This document shows positions 1-7,659 of a stretch of 64,000 nt of DNA, piece after piece. Under the pieces are notes generated by a model. The model did not search any database and was not told the DNA's origin. It worked only from the letters and a program-made list of their open reading frames with translations. The position numbers and the translations under genes are program-made. Origin of the DNA: Pseudomonas sputi. Lineage in GTDB: Bacteria; Pseudomonadota; Gammaproteobacteria; Pseudomonadales; Pseudomonadaceae. The stretch is taken from assembly GCF_021603585.1 (NCBI RefSeq), contig NZ_BQHI01000016.1, positions 52,162-116,161 on the forward strand, written 5' to 3'. Numbering within the stretch: position 1 is the first letter of the stretch; every line of letters starts with the position of its first letter.

Positions 1-1069
1 GATGCGCCTGACGGGTCCACACCCCTTCCAGACCTTCGAGTTGAATACGCCCCGCCGGCATTGCGTGCAGCATGAATTCAAACTGTTCGAGGCGATCGAA
101 GAACTCCTTGTTGTAGAACGGCATTTCGACATACTGCAGAGGTCCGAAACGGCGATCCGGATGTTTGAGCTCCTGGTTCCAGGTGGACTGGATGATCAGC
201 TCGGCCGTCAGGGCCCGATTGGTTTGAAGGCTGTCGACCATCGCCTCGAAGCTTCTCAAGGCAAACGCCTTGCCCTGCTCCGGGTTCAAATCCTTGATAC
301 CGGTCGGCAACGATGCCAGGAATTCGGCGAAGGCCTCGCGCTCGGCCACCGATTTGGGATCGATATAGGTCAGCGAGTGATACACCTCGGTGCTGTGCTC
401 GGAGGCGCCATAGTTGATCTCGCGCACCACATACGGGATCGGCAGGATCCGCGCCTTGGCACTGGCCAGCAGGAAGTACACGTGGCCGATTTCCTGCCAC
501 TGGAAACTGGTGCCCGGCGGCAATGCCGAATGCCAGGTTTTCATCAGGTCGGTACGGGTCACCGCGTAGAACGGCGGGATGTACTGACTCATGTAATCCA
601 CGACCCGGTCCTGCGCCCGCTCGGACGCGTAGTCCTCCTGCACTTTCTTGTCGCGGCGGTAGTAGCTCACGCCACCGGCCAGCGCCAGGTACATCATGCA
701 GTAGCCATGGCACATGCCGTAGTCAGGGTTCGCCTGCAGGAAGCCCACCGACTCGGCCAGCGAATCGTGCAGGATGAAATCGTCGTCGGCTGCCAGCACC
801 ATGTACGGCGTGGTCAGTTGCTCCGCGCCATAGGCCAGCTTGGCCTGCATACCCCAGTAGGCGAACTGCGGCACATGGTGGTAATCGACCGCGGAAAAGT
901 CGCCTTCTGGCCGCTCGGCGGTGGAGTCCAGCACCATGATTCTGCAGGGCAAGCTGCTGTAATACTTCACCGCCCGACGCAGGAACGCCGGACGATTGTG
1001 CGTAATCAGCACCACGGTCAACAGCTCGTTGAGCGGTAGCGTCAATTCAGAACTGAACTTGCCTTGCAT
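1..1069 (-). CDS. Glycosyltransferase of the flagellin glycosylation island (3' end beyond the window)
   Basis: The frame stays open from an ATG at 1069 to the window edge, so the C-terminus is missing. A ribosome binding site (GGAGAA) lies 4 bases before the ATG. The N-terminus has the beta-strand VVLITHNRP typical of GT-A fold (family 2-like) transferases, and an acidic metal/nucleotide site ADDDF follows near residue 97. The protein should transfer an activated sugar in the cytoplasm. It is the last visible gene of a run that begins with CDP-sugar synthesis genes, so its donor is plausibly the sugar made by them and its acceptor flagellin or a glycan already on flagellin. The family is seen in the sequence; donor and acceptor are inferred from context. 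Confidence 0.8.
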   Translation of the reverse strand, partial: MQGKFSSELTLPLNELLTVVLITHNRPAFLRRAVKYYSSLPCRIMVLDSTAERPEGDFSAVDYHHVPQFAYWGMQAKLAYGAEQLTTPYMVLAADDDFILHDSLAESVGFLQANPDYGMCHGYCMMYLALAGGVSYYRRDKKVQEDYASERAQDRVVDYMSQYIPPFYAVTRTDLMKTWHSALPPGTSFQWQEIGHVYFLLASAKARILPIPYVVREINYGASEHSTEVYHSLTYIDPKSVAEREAFAEFLASLPTGIKDLNPEQGKAFALRSFEAMVDSLQTNRALTAELIIQSTWNQELKHPDRRFGPLQYVEMPFYNKEFFDRLEQFEFMLHAMPAGRIQLEGLEGVWTRQAH

Positions 1070-1123
1070 AACTTTCTCCACAACCGGCGATCCGCCGAGA
1101 TAACGCTTGGGTGATGTTGCGAA

Positions 1124-1861
1124 TTAACGAACGCGGCGCAGATAGCCGTCCGGCGCCACGGTGATCAACAGCTTGTTCTGCAACTGAACATCGATCTCGA
1201 AATCCTTGCTCTCTTCCAGGTATTTCCACACGGCGGTTTTCGGGTTGTCGCCCGGGCCCCACGGACGATCCGGGAAGAAATCAGCCGGCATGTCTTCAAC
1301 CACGGTGTCCATCACCACGCAGTAGCTGTCGACCGAAACCAGTGGCGCGTAGAGGCGCAGCTCTTCGAGCACGTGGTCGTGGGTGTGGTTGGAATCGAGC
1401 ACCAGAATGACTTTCTTGCCTTCAGCGGCAGCGCGAACCTGAGCGGCGATGGCCGGGTCGATGCTCGAACCTTCGATCATCTTGATGCGCTTGCTCATCG
1501 GGTGGCTTTCGATGGCTTCGCGGTTGTGCGCACGGATGTCCAGATCGATGCCCAGCACTTCGCCGTGACCTTGCAGTTCCAGCAGGGAGGCGTAGTAGAT
1601 AATCGAACCGCCGTGGGCGATGCCGCACTCGATGACCAGATCCGGCTTCACCTGCCAGATGATTTCCTGCATGGCCATCATGTCTTGCGGCAGCTGGATG
1701 ATCGGACGGCCCATCCACGAGAAGTGGTAGCTGTACTTGTGCTTGGCTGATTCGTTGAAGAAATCGCGGGCCAGGCCGGTGAGTTTCTGGTCGTCACCCT
1801 GCTGGGCGATCTGCTCGCGGCATTCGGCTTCAAAAGCTTTGTTGATGCTGTTGTCGGTCAT
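1124..1861 (-). CDS. CmcI/cephalosporin hydroxylase-family methyltransferase
   Basis: A protein of about 245 residues with the CmcI-family signature: a SAM-binding strand followed by glycines (VIECGIAHGGS), an acidic turn (GIDLDI) and a DSNHTHDHV segment that in this family lies at the metal/active site. Members are SAM-dependent O-methyltransferases of sugars, such as rhamnosyl methyltransferases, despite the hydroxylase name. It sits in the flagellin glycosylation operon and probably methylates a hydroxyl of the flagellar glycan. I chose the ATG at 1861, with a weak GAG-type site upstream. A GTG at 1882 overlaps the stop of the preceding gene (GTGA) and would add seven residues. Family confident, substrate unknown. 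Confidence 0.8.
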   Translation of the reverse strand: MTDNSINKAFEAECREQIAQQGDDQKLTGLARDFFNESAKHKYSYHFSWMGRPIIQLPQDMMAMQEIIWQVKPDLVIECGIAHGGSIIYYASLLELQGHGEVLGIDLDIRAHNREAIESHPMSKRIKMIEGSSIDPAIAAQVRAAAEGKKVILVLDSNHTHDHVLEELRLYAPLVSVDSYCVVMDTVVEDMPADFFPDRPWGPGDNPKTAVWKYLEESKDFEIDVQLQNKLLITVAPDGYLRRVR

Positions 1862-1878
1862 TTTCAAAATCTCAAGGG

Positions 1879-2952
1879 TCACTGGAACGAAGCGCTGTCG
1901 ACGGCGTGATAGACGTAACGTCCACCGGTCATCCGCTTGATCTCTTCGAGGTAATTGGAATTCATCACAAACAGGTTGGCGCCCTCGGGCAAGGCGTCCA
2001 TCGCCTCTTGCGGCGAGGACACCCGGGCGCCGCTCAGGGGCAGGTAACGCCCCTGCTTGGCCGGGTTGATGTCGACCACCCGATCCACCGCCACGCCGGC
2101 GCGTTGCAGGAACAGCGAATAGATCACGCCTTTGGACGAGGCGCCCCAGATCGCCGAACCCTGCTCGGGCGCGCCCTGGATGATCTGCACCGCGCGCTCG
2201 AGGCTGGCGGTGAAATCGTCCGGCAAGGCCAGGCGTGGCACCGGTTGTTCCGGAGTCAGGCGCAACGTGGCGAGGTCAGCGACGATGTACAGGTACTGGC
2301 CACCGAACAGGTGACCGGCCTCGTGCACCGTGCCGAACATCCGGCGCAGGTCGTCGAGGCGGAAATAATTGACGTGCTCGTAGAACAGGTCGAACCAGGC
2401 GCGGTGTTCGAGGATCCAGTCGAAGCACGGCACTTCGATGTAGATCTGCCCGCCGCCCTGGTTGGCTTCAGCAATCACCGCCAGAAAGCTCAGCGGATCC
2501 TGAATGTGTTCCAGCACATGACGCAGCACGATGGCGTCCGCCGCAAGGCCCAGGCCTCGGGTGAACGGGGCCTTGATCACGTCGGCGTTCTCGCCTTCGT
2601 AGGCCGGGTCGATGCCGGTGATGTGGTAACCCAGGCCCTTGAGCAGCTCCAGGAAATAACCTTTGCCGCAGCCGACTTCGATCAGTTCCTGGCCCTTGAA
2701 GTGCCGGGCAATGATGCCTTCGACATCGCTCAGGTGTTTCTGGAACTGGCCGGAATGCGCCTGCTCGTTCTGGTAATCAGCGTCATAGCTGAGCTTGTCG
2801 GCGTCGAACGCCGCATTGAAGATCAGACCGCTGCGTTCATCCTGCACCAGCAACATGTCGGCGCTGGCCGAGGCCTTCGCCGATTCGGGATCGGCAAAGG
2901 TGCGGTTCTGCAACACCGGCAAGTCGGTGACCCGATACAACTCGTGCCTCAT
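1879..2952 (-). CDS. SAM-dependent methyltransferase with C-terminal Rossmann-like domain
   Basis: 357 residues. SAM motif I reads LIEVGCGKGYF near residue 90 and the acidic loop is GIDPAY. An FYEHVNYF segment near residue 190 resembles the catalytic YHEHYSYL of the C-methyltransferase encoded at 3797-5023. The C-terminal third (AIWGASSKG, then VDINPAKQG) is the same second Rossmann-like module found in that protein, so the two are distant paralogs. This one lacks the N-terminal paired CxxC zinc site. It likely modifies a keto-sugar nucleotide or a methylatable sugar position in the same glycan. Its stop overlaps the alternative start of the next gene, and its start overlaps the previous gene by 4 bases, so the genes are translationally coupled. 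Confidence 0.8.
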   Translation of the reverse strand: MRHELYRVTDLPVLQNRTFADPESAKASASADMLLVQDERSGLIFNAAFDADKLSYDADYQNEQAHSGQFQKHLSDVEGIIARHFKGQELIEVGCGKGYFLELLKGLGYHITGIDPAYEGENADVIKAPFTRGLGLAADAIVLRHVLEHIQDPLSFLAVIAEANQGGGQIYIEVPCFDWILEHRAWFDLFYEHVNYFRLDDLRRMFGTVHEAGHLFGGQYLYIVADLATLRLTPEQPVPRLALPDDFTASLERAVQIIQGAPEQGSAIWGASSKGVIYSLFLQRAGVAVDRVVDINPAKQGRYLPLSGARVSSPQEAMDALPEGANLFVMNSNYLEEIKRMTGGRYVYHAVDSASFQ

Positions 2953-3800
2953 TGCGGCTCTCCCAATAACTGTTGCAAGCGCTCGGTCACCGCCCAGAAC
3001 GCCAGCGGTTCGTGGGTCGGATACGGGTAGTGGCCGAGGTTCAGGCCGATGGTCGCGCCGCGTTCACGTACGCGCAGCTCAACCAGTGCCCGCACCGAAA
3101 CCGGCTGGCCGCTGGCGCAGTTGATCGTGCCGTCGAAGTCGCGTTTGTGCAGGATCGCGGCGAGGTACGCGGTAGCCGTTTCAATCGCCAGGAAGTCCCG
3201 CAGCTGTTCACCGGCCGACATGTTGAACGTCGCATCGCCGGCATCGATGGCCCGGTCCAGCGCCGCCAACAGACTGCTGGGGTTCTGCCCTTCGCCGTGC
3301 AAATAGAACAGGCGCGCCCACTGCAAAGTGAATGGACGCTCCTGCTGCAGATGCTGCAGAAACAGGTGCAGGGTGTGCTTGGCCAACCCGTAAGGATTGC
3401 TCGGCTGCGGCGCCGTGCTTTCGCTGAGCGGGCCGCTCTGCATGCCGTACTCGAAGCAGGTGCCGGTCACCAGCACCTGCTTCACGCCCGCCTCTACCGC
3501 GCCTTTGATGAAGCGGTAGTCGGCCATCAGGTTGTGCTCGAAATGGAACAGCGCCCGATAGTTCGGCAACCCCGGCCAGGCCAGGTGCGCGAGTGCATCG
3601 ACCCCTTCGGTGAGCGCCGCGACATTCAGATCCGCCGCGTGAATATCCGCGCTCACGAACTCGACGTCCTTGATCCACGGCATGTCCGCGGCTTTCTGCG
3701 CGTCGCGTGCAACCGCCCGCACTGTGCAACCACGGGCCAGCAACGCTGCGACCAGATGCCGACCGACGAAGCCTGTGGCACCGGTGACCAACACCTTCAC
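2949..3800 (-). CDS. NAD(P)-dependent sugar epimerase/dehydratase (SDR family), probable 4-ketoreductase
   Basis: 283 residues, extended short-chain dehydrogenase fold. The N-terminal dinucleotide motif GATGFVG starts at residue 7, a TGTCFEYG strand holds the active-site threonine region, and YGLAKHT supplies the YxxxK catalytic pair. The size fits NDP-4-keto-6-deoxyhexose reductases or epimerases. In context, the operon makes a CDP-4-keto-6-deoxy sugar, epimerises and C-methylates it, and then needs a reductase to fix C4; this gene is the obvious candidate. It overlaps both neighbours by 4 bases. The assignment to C4 reduction is inference; a 4-epimerase would look similar. Confidence 0.8.
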   Translation of the reverse strand: MKVLVTGATGFVGRHLVAALLARGCTVRAVARDAQKAADMPWIKDVEFVSADIHAADLNVAALTEGVDALAHLAWPGLPNYRALFHFEHNLMADYRFIKGAVEAGVKQVLVTGTCFEYGMQSGPLSESTAPQPSNPYGLAKHTLHLFLQHLQQERPFTLQWARLFYLHGEGQNPSSLLAALDRAIDAGDATFNMSAGEQLRDFLAIETATAYLAAILHKRDFDGTINCASGQPVSVRALVELRVRERGATIGLNLGHYPYPTHEPLAFWAVTERLQQLLGEPQ

Positions 3801-5023
3801 AGCACGCTCAACTCAGGCACGGCGATCACGAAGCGGCCATCCCACTGACGCACCTGAGCCAGCTGCTGACTGACTTCGTGCAGCAGGTTCCATGGCAGCA
3901 CCAGCACGTAATCCGGTTTCTCGATATCGATCTGCGCTGGCGCGACAATCGGAATGCGGCTGCCCGGCAGAAACTTGCCCTGTTTGTGCGGGTTGGCATC
4001 GGCGACCCAGGCCAACAGATCCGGCTTGACCCCGGCGTAGTTGAGCAGAGTGTTGCCTTTGGCAGCAGCGCCATAACCGACCACACGCTTGCCGTCGGCT
4101 TTGGCCTGCAACAGGAAACGCAGCAGGTCGTGCTTGATGCGTTCGGCGGCGGGCGCCAGCGTCGCGTAGTAGTCGGTGGTTTTCACGCCTGCGTCGAGTT
4201 CGGCCTGCAATTGCTGTTGCACCGCTGGCTGCACGGCGCGGCGTGCACCGTCCTTGCGCTGCACGAACACCCGCAGCGATCCGCCATGGGTGGACAACTG
4301 GCTGACGTCAAACACTTCCAGACCATTGCGTTCGCACAGTGACTGCACGGCGGTCAACGACAGGTAGGAATAGTGTTCGTGATACAGCGTGTCGAACTGC
4401 GCGCCCGCCATCAGCGTCAGCAGTTGCGGGAATTCGAAGGTGGCGACGCCGGTCGGCTTGAGCAGGGTGGCGAAACCACCGAGGAAATCGTTGATGTCCG
4501 GCACATGGGCCAGCACGTTGTTGGCGGCCATCAGGTCGGCGGCCCAGCCTTCGCTTTTCAGCTGGGCGGCGGTGTCGCGACCGAAGAACAGTTCACGGAT
4601 CTCCAGGCCTTTTTCCCGTGCCGCCTGCGCGGTGCTGCGGGTCGGCTCGACGCCCAGGCACGGGATGCCGCGACCGGCCACGTATTGCAGCAGGTAGCCG
4701 TCGTTGGCCGCGACTTCCACCACGCGGCTGTCGGCGGTCAGGCCAAAGCGCTCGACCATCTCGGCCACGTAGCGCTCGGCGTGAGCCAGCCAGGTACTAG
4801 AGAACGAACTGAAGTAGGCATAATCGGCGTCGAACAGGCTGTCGGCCGAGGTGTAATCCTCGGTCTGCACCAGCCAGCATTGCTGGCACACGGCGACCTT
4901 CAGCGGCACCCATTGTTCGGCCTGCTCCAGCCGATCGGCATGCACGTAGGCGTTGGACGGTGGCGAGGTGCCGAGGTCGATCAGCGGCAAGCTCAGCGGT
5001 GCAGCGCACCCACGGCAGTTCAT
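3797..5023 (-). CDS. Zinc-type NDP-4-keto-sugar C-methyltransferase (TylCIII/TcaB9-like)
   Basis: 408 residues with the three-part layout of sugar C-methyltransferases. A zinc-binding N-terminus carries C3/C6 and C46/C49. The SAM fold includes VVEVAANDGYLL. The motif YHEHYSYL follows at residues 214-221, matching the Tyr-Glu-His catalytic set described for TcaB9. A C-terminal Rossmann-like domain carries VVGYGAAAKGNT and ADANPHKQG. Such enzymes add a methyl carbon next to the 4-keto group, usually at C3, giving branched deoxysugars. With rfbF, rfbG and an RmlC-type epimerase immediately upstream, the product would be a CDP-linked 3-C-methyl-6-deoxyhexose. C3 regiochemistry is inferred from the family. 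Confidence 0.88.
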   Translation of the reverse strand: MNCRGCAAPLSLPLIDLGTSPPSNAYVHADRLEQAEQWVPLKVAVCQQCWLVQTEDYTSADSLFDADYAYFSSFSSTWLAHAERYVAEMVERFGLTADSRVVEVAANDGYLLQYVAGRGIPCLGVEPTRSTAQAAREKGLEIRELFFGRDTAAQLKSEGWAADLMAANNVLAHVPDINDFLGGFATLLKPTGVATFEFPQLLTLMAGAQFDTLYHEHYSYLSLTAVQSLCERNGLEVFDVSQLSTHGGSLRVFVQRKDGARRAVQPAVQQQLQAELDAGVKTTDYYATLAPAAERIKHDLLRFLLQAKADGKRVVGYGAAAKGNTLLNYAGVKPDLLAWVADANPHKQGKFLPGSRIPIVAPAQIDIEKPDYVLVLPWNLLHEVSQQLAQVRQWDGRFVIAVPELSVL

Positions 5024-5580
5024 AGACGCACTCCAGCAAAGTGTTGATCAAGCGCGGGATGGCTGGAATCCCGGGCTGACAAATTATTGACAGGCAACGG
5101 CCAGGCGATCGCCAGCCGTGGATCGTTCACCGACAGCCCGCCCTCGTGCTCCGGCGCGTAATCGGCGCTGTGCAGGTAAAGCAGTTCAGCGTCGTCGGTG
5201 AGGGTCTGGAAACCGTGGGCGAAGCCGGCCGGAATCAACAGGCTGCGTCCGTCGCCGGCCTTCAGGTGCTCGGCGTGCCAGTGCAGGAAGGTTTCCGAGT
5301 CCGGGCGCAGATCCACCGCCACGTCCCACACTTCACCGCGCAGGCAGGTGATCAACTTGGCTTCCGGGGCGTTGGCGTCCTGATAATGCAGACCGCGCAC
5401 GCTGCCCTTCTCGCGGGTGCAGGAATGGTTGATCTGGCGAATGTGAAATTCACTGCCGAACGCCTTCAGGCTGCCCTCGCAGAACAGCCGGGCGAAATGG
5501 CCGCGCTGATCTTCGAAGCGTTTGTGCTGGACGCTGAACAATCCGGCCAGCGGTAGCTGTTTCAAGGAAAACTCGCTCAC
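5020..5580 (-). CDS. rfbC: RmlC-type NDP-4-keto-6-deoxysugar 3,5-epimerase
   Basis: 186 residues from a GTG whose bases overlap the stop of rfbG (GTGA). A longer in-frame extension into rfbG is rejected because the RmlC fold begins at the GTG. The cupin core contains HIRQINHSCTREKGSVRGLHYQ-type sequence with the conserved catalytic histidine in GLHYQ, and a PAGFAHGFQTL segment typical of the family. The classical enzyme acts on dTDP-4-keto-6-deoxyglucose. Here it follows CDP-glucose genes and precedes a C-methyltransferase, so a CDP-linked substrate and possibly single-site epimerisation are likely. The symbol marks the family; strict dTDP specificity should not be assumed. Confidence 0.85.
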   Translation of the reverse strand: MSEFSLKQLPLAGLFSVQHKRFEDQRGHFARLFCEGSLKAFGSEFHIRQINHSCTREKGSVRGLHYQDANAPEAKLITCLRGEVWDVAVDLRPDSETFLHWHAEHLKAGDGRSLLIPAGFAHGFQTLTDDAELLYLHSADYAPEHEGGLSVNDPRLAIAWPLPVNNLSARDSSHPALDQHFAGVRL

Positions 5581-6659
5581 AGCGCGCCCCGGTACAGGTT
5601 CAGTTGGCCGAGGGTCACGGTGCGCATGTCGTCGCCGTTCTGCCACGCCAGGTGCCAGTCGAGGGTCTGGGTCAGGCATTGCTGCAACGTCCAGCGCGGT
5701 TGCCAGCCCAGCACCTGACGGGCGCGGCTGCTGTCCAGGCGCAACAGGCCGGCTTCGTGCAGGTCACTCTTTTCGAGGCGCAGGCCACGGGCCTGAGGCC
5801 AGCGATTGGCGAGCAGTTCGACCACTTCGCCGACGCTGCACATGTCCGCCTCGCCCGGGCCGAAGTTCCACGCTCCGGCGTATTCCGGGCCTTGTTCGTA
5901 GAGCCCGGCGGCCAGTTGCAGGTAGCCGGCCAGTGGCTCCAGCGCGTGCTGCCACGGGCGCACGGCTTGCGGGTAACGTAGCGTCACCGGCTCGTCTGCC
6001 GTCCAGGCTCTGAGCACGTCGGGGATCAGACGCTCAGGGGCGAAGTCGCCGCCGCCCAACACATTGCCGGCGCGTGCGGTGGCCAGGGCCAGACCGTGCT
6101 CGGCGTACTTGTCAGCCGGGAAGAACGACGCCGCGTAAGACTGCGCCAGCAACTCGCAGCAGGCCTTGCTGCTGCTGTAAGGATCGTGGCCACCGAGGGC
6201 TTCGTCCTCGCGGTACGGCCACAGCCATTCCTTGTTGGCGTAGACCTTGTCGGTGGTCACCAGCACACAGGCGCGCACGCAACCGACCTGACGAATCGCT
6301 TCGAGCAGGTTGAGGGTGCCCATGACGTTGCTGGAATAGGTGCCCAGCGGATCGCGATAACCTTCACGCACCAGCGGCTGGGCCGCCAAATGCAGGACGA
6401 TCTCCGGTTCGGTGTCGGCGATGATCTCGAGCAAGGCGCCGAGGTCCCGCAGGTCGCCGCGCTGATCGTTGATGCCTTCGCTCACGCGCGCCAGTTCGAA
6501 CAGGCTCGGCTCGGTCGACGGGTCGAGGGAAAAGCCGCTGACTTGCGCACCGAGGCTTTGCAGCCACAGGGTCAGCCAACTGCCCTTGAAACCGGTGTGC
6601 CCGGTAATCAGAACCCGCTTGCCGCGCCAGAACTCAGGACTCAGGCCCATTGCTTCCAT
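5577..6659 (-). CDS. rfbG: CDP-glucose 4,6-dehydratase
   Basis: About 360 residues of the extended SDR family. The NAD motif [10 protein letters not shown] and the TTDKVYAN strand are hallmark CDP-glucose 4,6-dehydratase sequences, and the catalytic tyrosine/lysine lie in [10 protein letters not shown]. The enzyme converts CDP-glucose to CDP-4-keto-6-deoxyglucose, the branch point for 3,6-dideoxy and C-methylated sugars. The start at 6659 follows a GGGGAGG site by about 4 bases; a further ATG three codons later and an in-frame start at 6680 are alternatives. It overlaps the end of rfbF by about 19 bases, so both are co-translated. Confidence 0.92.
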   Translation of the reverse strand: MEAMGLSPEFWRGKRVLITGHTGFKGSWLTLWLQSLGAQVSGFSLDPSTEPSLFELARVSEGINDQRGDLRDLGALLEIIADTEPEIVLHLAAQPLVREGYRDPLGTYSSNVMGTLNLLEAIRQVGCVRACVLVTTDKVYANKEWLWPYREDEALGGHDPYSSSKACCELLAQSYAASFFPADKYAEHGLALATARAGNVLGGGDFAPERLIPDVLRAWTADEPVTLRYPQAVRPWQHALEPLAGYLQLAAGLYEQGPEYAGAWNFGPGEADMCSVGEVVELLANRWPQARGLRLEKSDLHEAGLLRLDSSRARQVLGWQPRWTLQQCLTQTLDWHLAWQNGDDMRTVTLGQLNLYRGAL

Positions 6660-7414
6660 GGGGCCTCCCCGCTCTGCCACAGCGCTTCGAGATGATTCTT
6701 GTCGCGCAGGGTGTCCATCGGATGCCAGAAACCTTCGTGTTCGAAGGCTTTCAGCTGTTCATCCTCGGCCAGTCGAGCCAGCGGTTCGGCTTCCCAGGTG
6801 GTTTCGTCGCCCGCGATGTACGACAGCACTTTCGGCGACAGCACGAAGAAGCCGCCATTGATCCAGCCGCCGTCGCCGCGCGGTTTTTCGGTGAAGCCGA
6901 GGACCTGATCACCATGCCGTTCAAGGGCGCCGTAACGGCCCGGCGGCTGCACGGCGGTGACGGTCGCCAGACGGCCGTGGCCTTTGTGGTAGTCGACCAG
7001 TTGCGCAATGTTGATGTCGGAGACGCCGTCGCCGTAGGTGAAGCAGAACGCCTCTTCATCCTTGAGGTAACGACCGGCCCGCAACAGACGGCCACCGGTC
7101 ATGGTTTCCTCGCCGGTGTCGATCAGGGTGACGCTCCACGGCTCGCTGTAGTTCTGGTGAACGTCCATGCGGTTGTTGCGCATGTCGAACGTGACGTCGG
7201 AGGTGTGCAGAAAGTAGTTGGCGAAGAAGTCCTTGATCGCGTAGCCCTTGTAACCAAGACAGATCACGAAGTCGTGGATTCCGTGGGCGGAATACTGCTT
7301 CATGATGTGCCAGAGAATTGGCTTGCCGCCGATCTCGATCATTGGCTTGGGCTTGAGGTGCGACTCTTCACTGATGCGCGTGCCGAGGCCACCCGCCAAA
7401 ATAACTGCCTTCAT
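6641..7414 (-). CDS. rfbF: Glucose-1-phosphate cytidylyltransferase
   Basis: 257 residues. The nucleotidyltransferase signature GGLGTR at residues 8-13, followed by [18 protein letters not shown], and the long matches to RfbF ([20 protein letters not shown]) identify it. It joins CTP and glucose-1-phosphate to CDP-glucose, the first committed step of the CDP-hexose pathway, in the cytoplasm. It is the first gene of the overlapping sugar operon and is separated from the RTX gene by a strong terminator, so it needs its own promoter in the 180 bp upstream. Confidence 0.95.
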   Translation of the reverse strand: MKAVILAGGLGTRISEESHLKPKPMIEIGGKPILWHIMKQYSAHGIHDFVICLGYKGYAIKDFFANYFLHTSDVTFDMRNNRMDVHQNYSEPWSVTLIDTGEETMTGGRLLRAGRYLKDEEAFCFTYGDGVSDINIAQLVDYHKGHGRLATVTAVQPPGRYGALERHGDQVLGFTEKPRGDGGWINGGFFVLSPKVLSYIAGDETTWEAEPLARLAEDEQLKAFEHEGFWHPMDTLRDKNHLEALWQSGEAPWKQWA

Positions 7415-7516
7415 CGTCTCCCCTCTTCTACGTCACAGGGCTTGGCCTCGCTGTTGCAGGCCTTTGCGGCTGAACCTTTGCCAGTCCGGGCGCGGGTGAA
7501 TGACCGCGAGCGCTCG

Positions 7517-7543
7517 TTTTATGGCGATTTGAGGGGGACTTGC
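7517..7543 (-). promoter_or_regulatory. Possible sigma-28 (FliA)-like promoter before rfbF
   Basis: On the minus strand GCAAGTCC is followed 10 bases later by GCCATAAA, resembling the flagellar sigma-28 elements (CAAGT-type -35 and GCCGATAA -10). The spacer is one base short and the -10 lacks one base of the consensus, so support is weak. Its place about 100 bp before rfbF and after a terminator fits a flagellar-class promoter for the glycosylation operon. Confidence 0.25.
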
Positions 7544-7593
7544 AGGAAACGCGCCAGCTCCGTCAGCCCCGCGTCGGCGGGAGTTCAAGGCAT

Positions 7594-7631
7594 GAAAAAA
7601 GGATGAGTCCGTTGCGGGACTCACCCTTTTC
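7594..7631 (-). terminator. Rho-independent terminator after the RTX gene
   Basis: A stem of GGATGAGTCC/GGGACTCACC type with a 5-base loop is flanked by A and T runs on both sides. On the minus strand it starts 28 bases after the RTX stop and ends in a six-T run. The symmetric A/T flanks allow function in both directions. Confidence 0.85.
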
Positions 7632-7659
7632 ATCAAGCTTCTTCAATGAATGGGACGGA

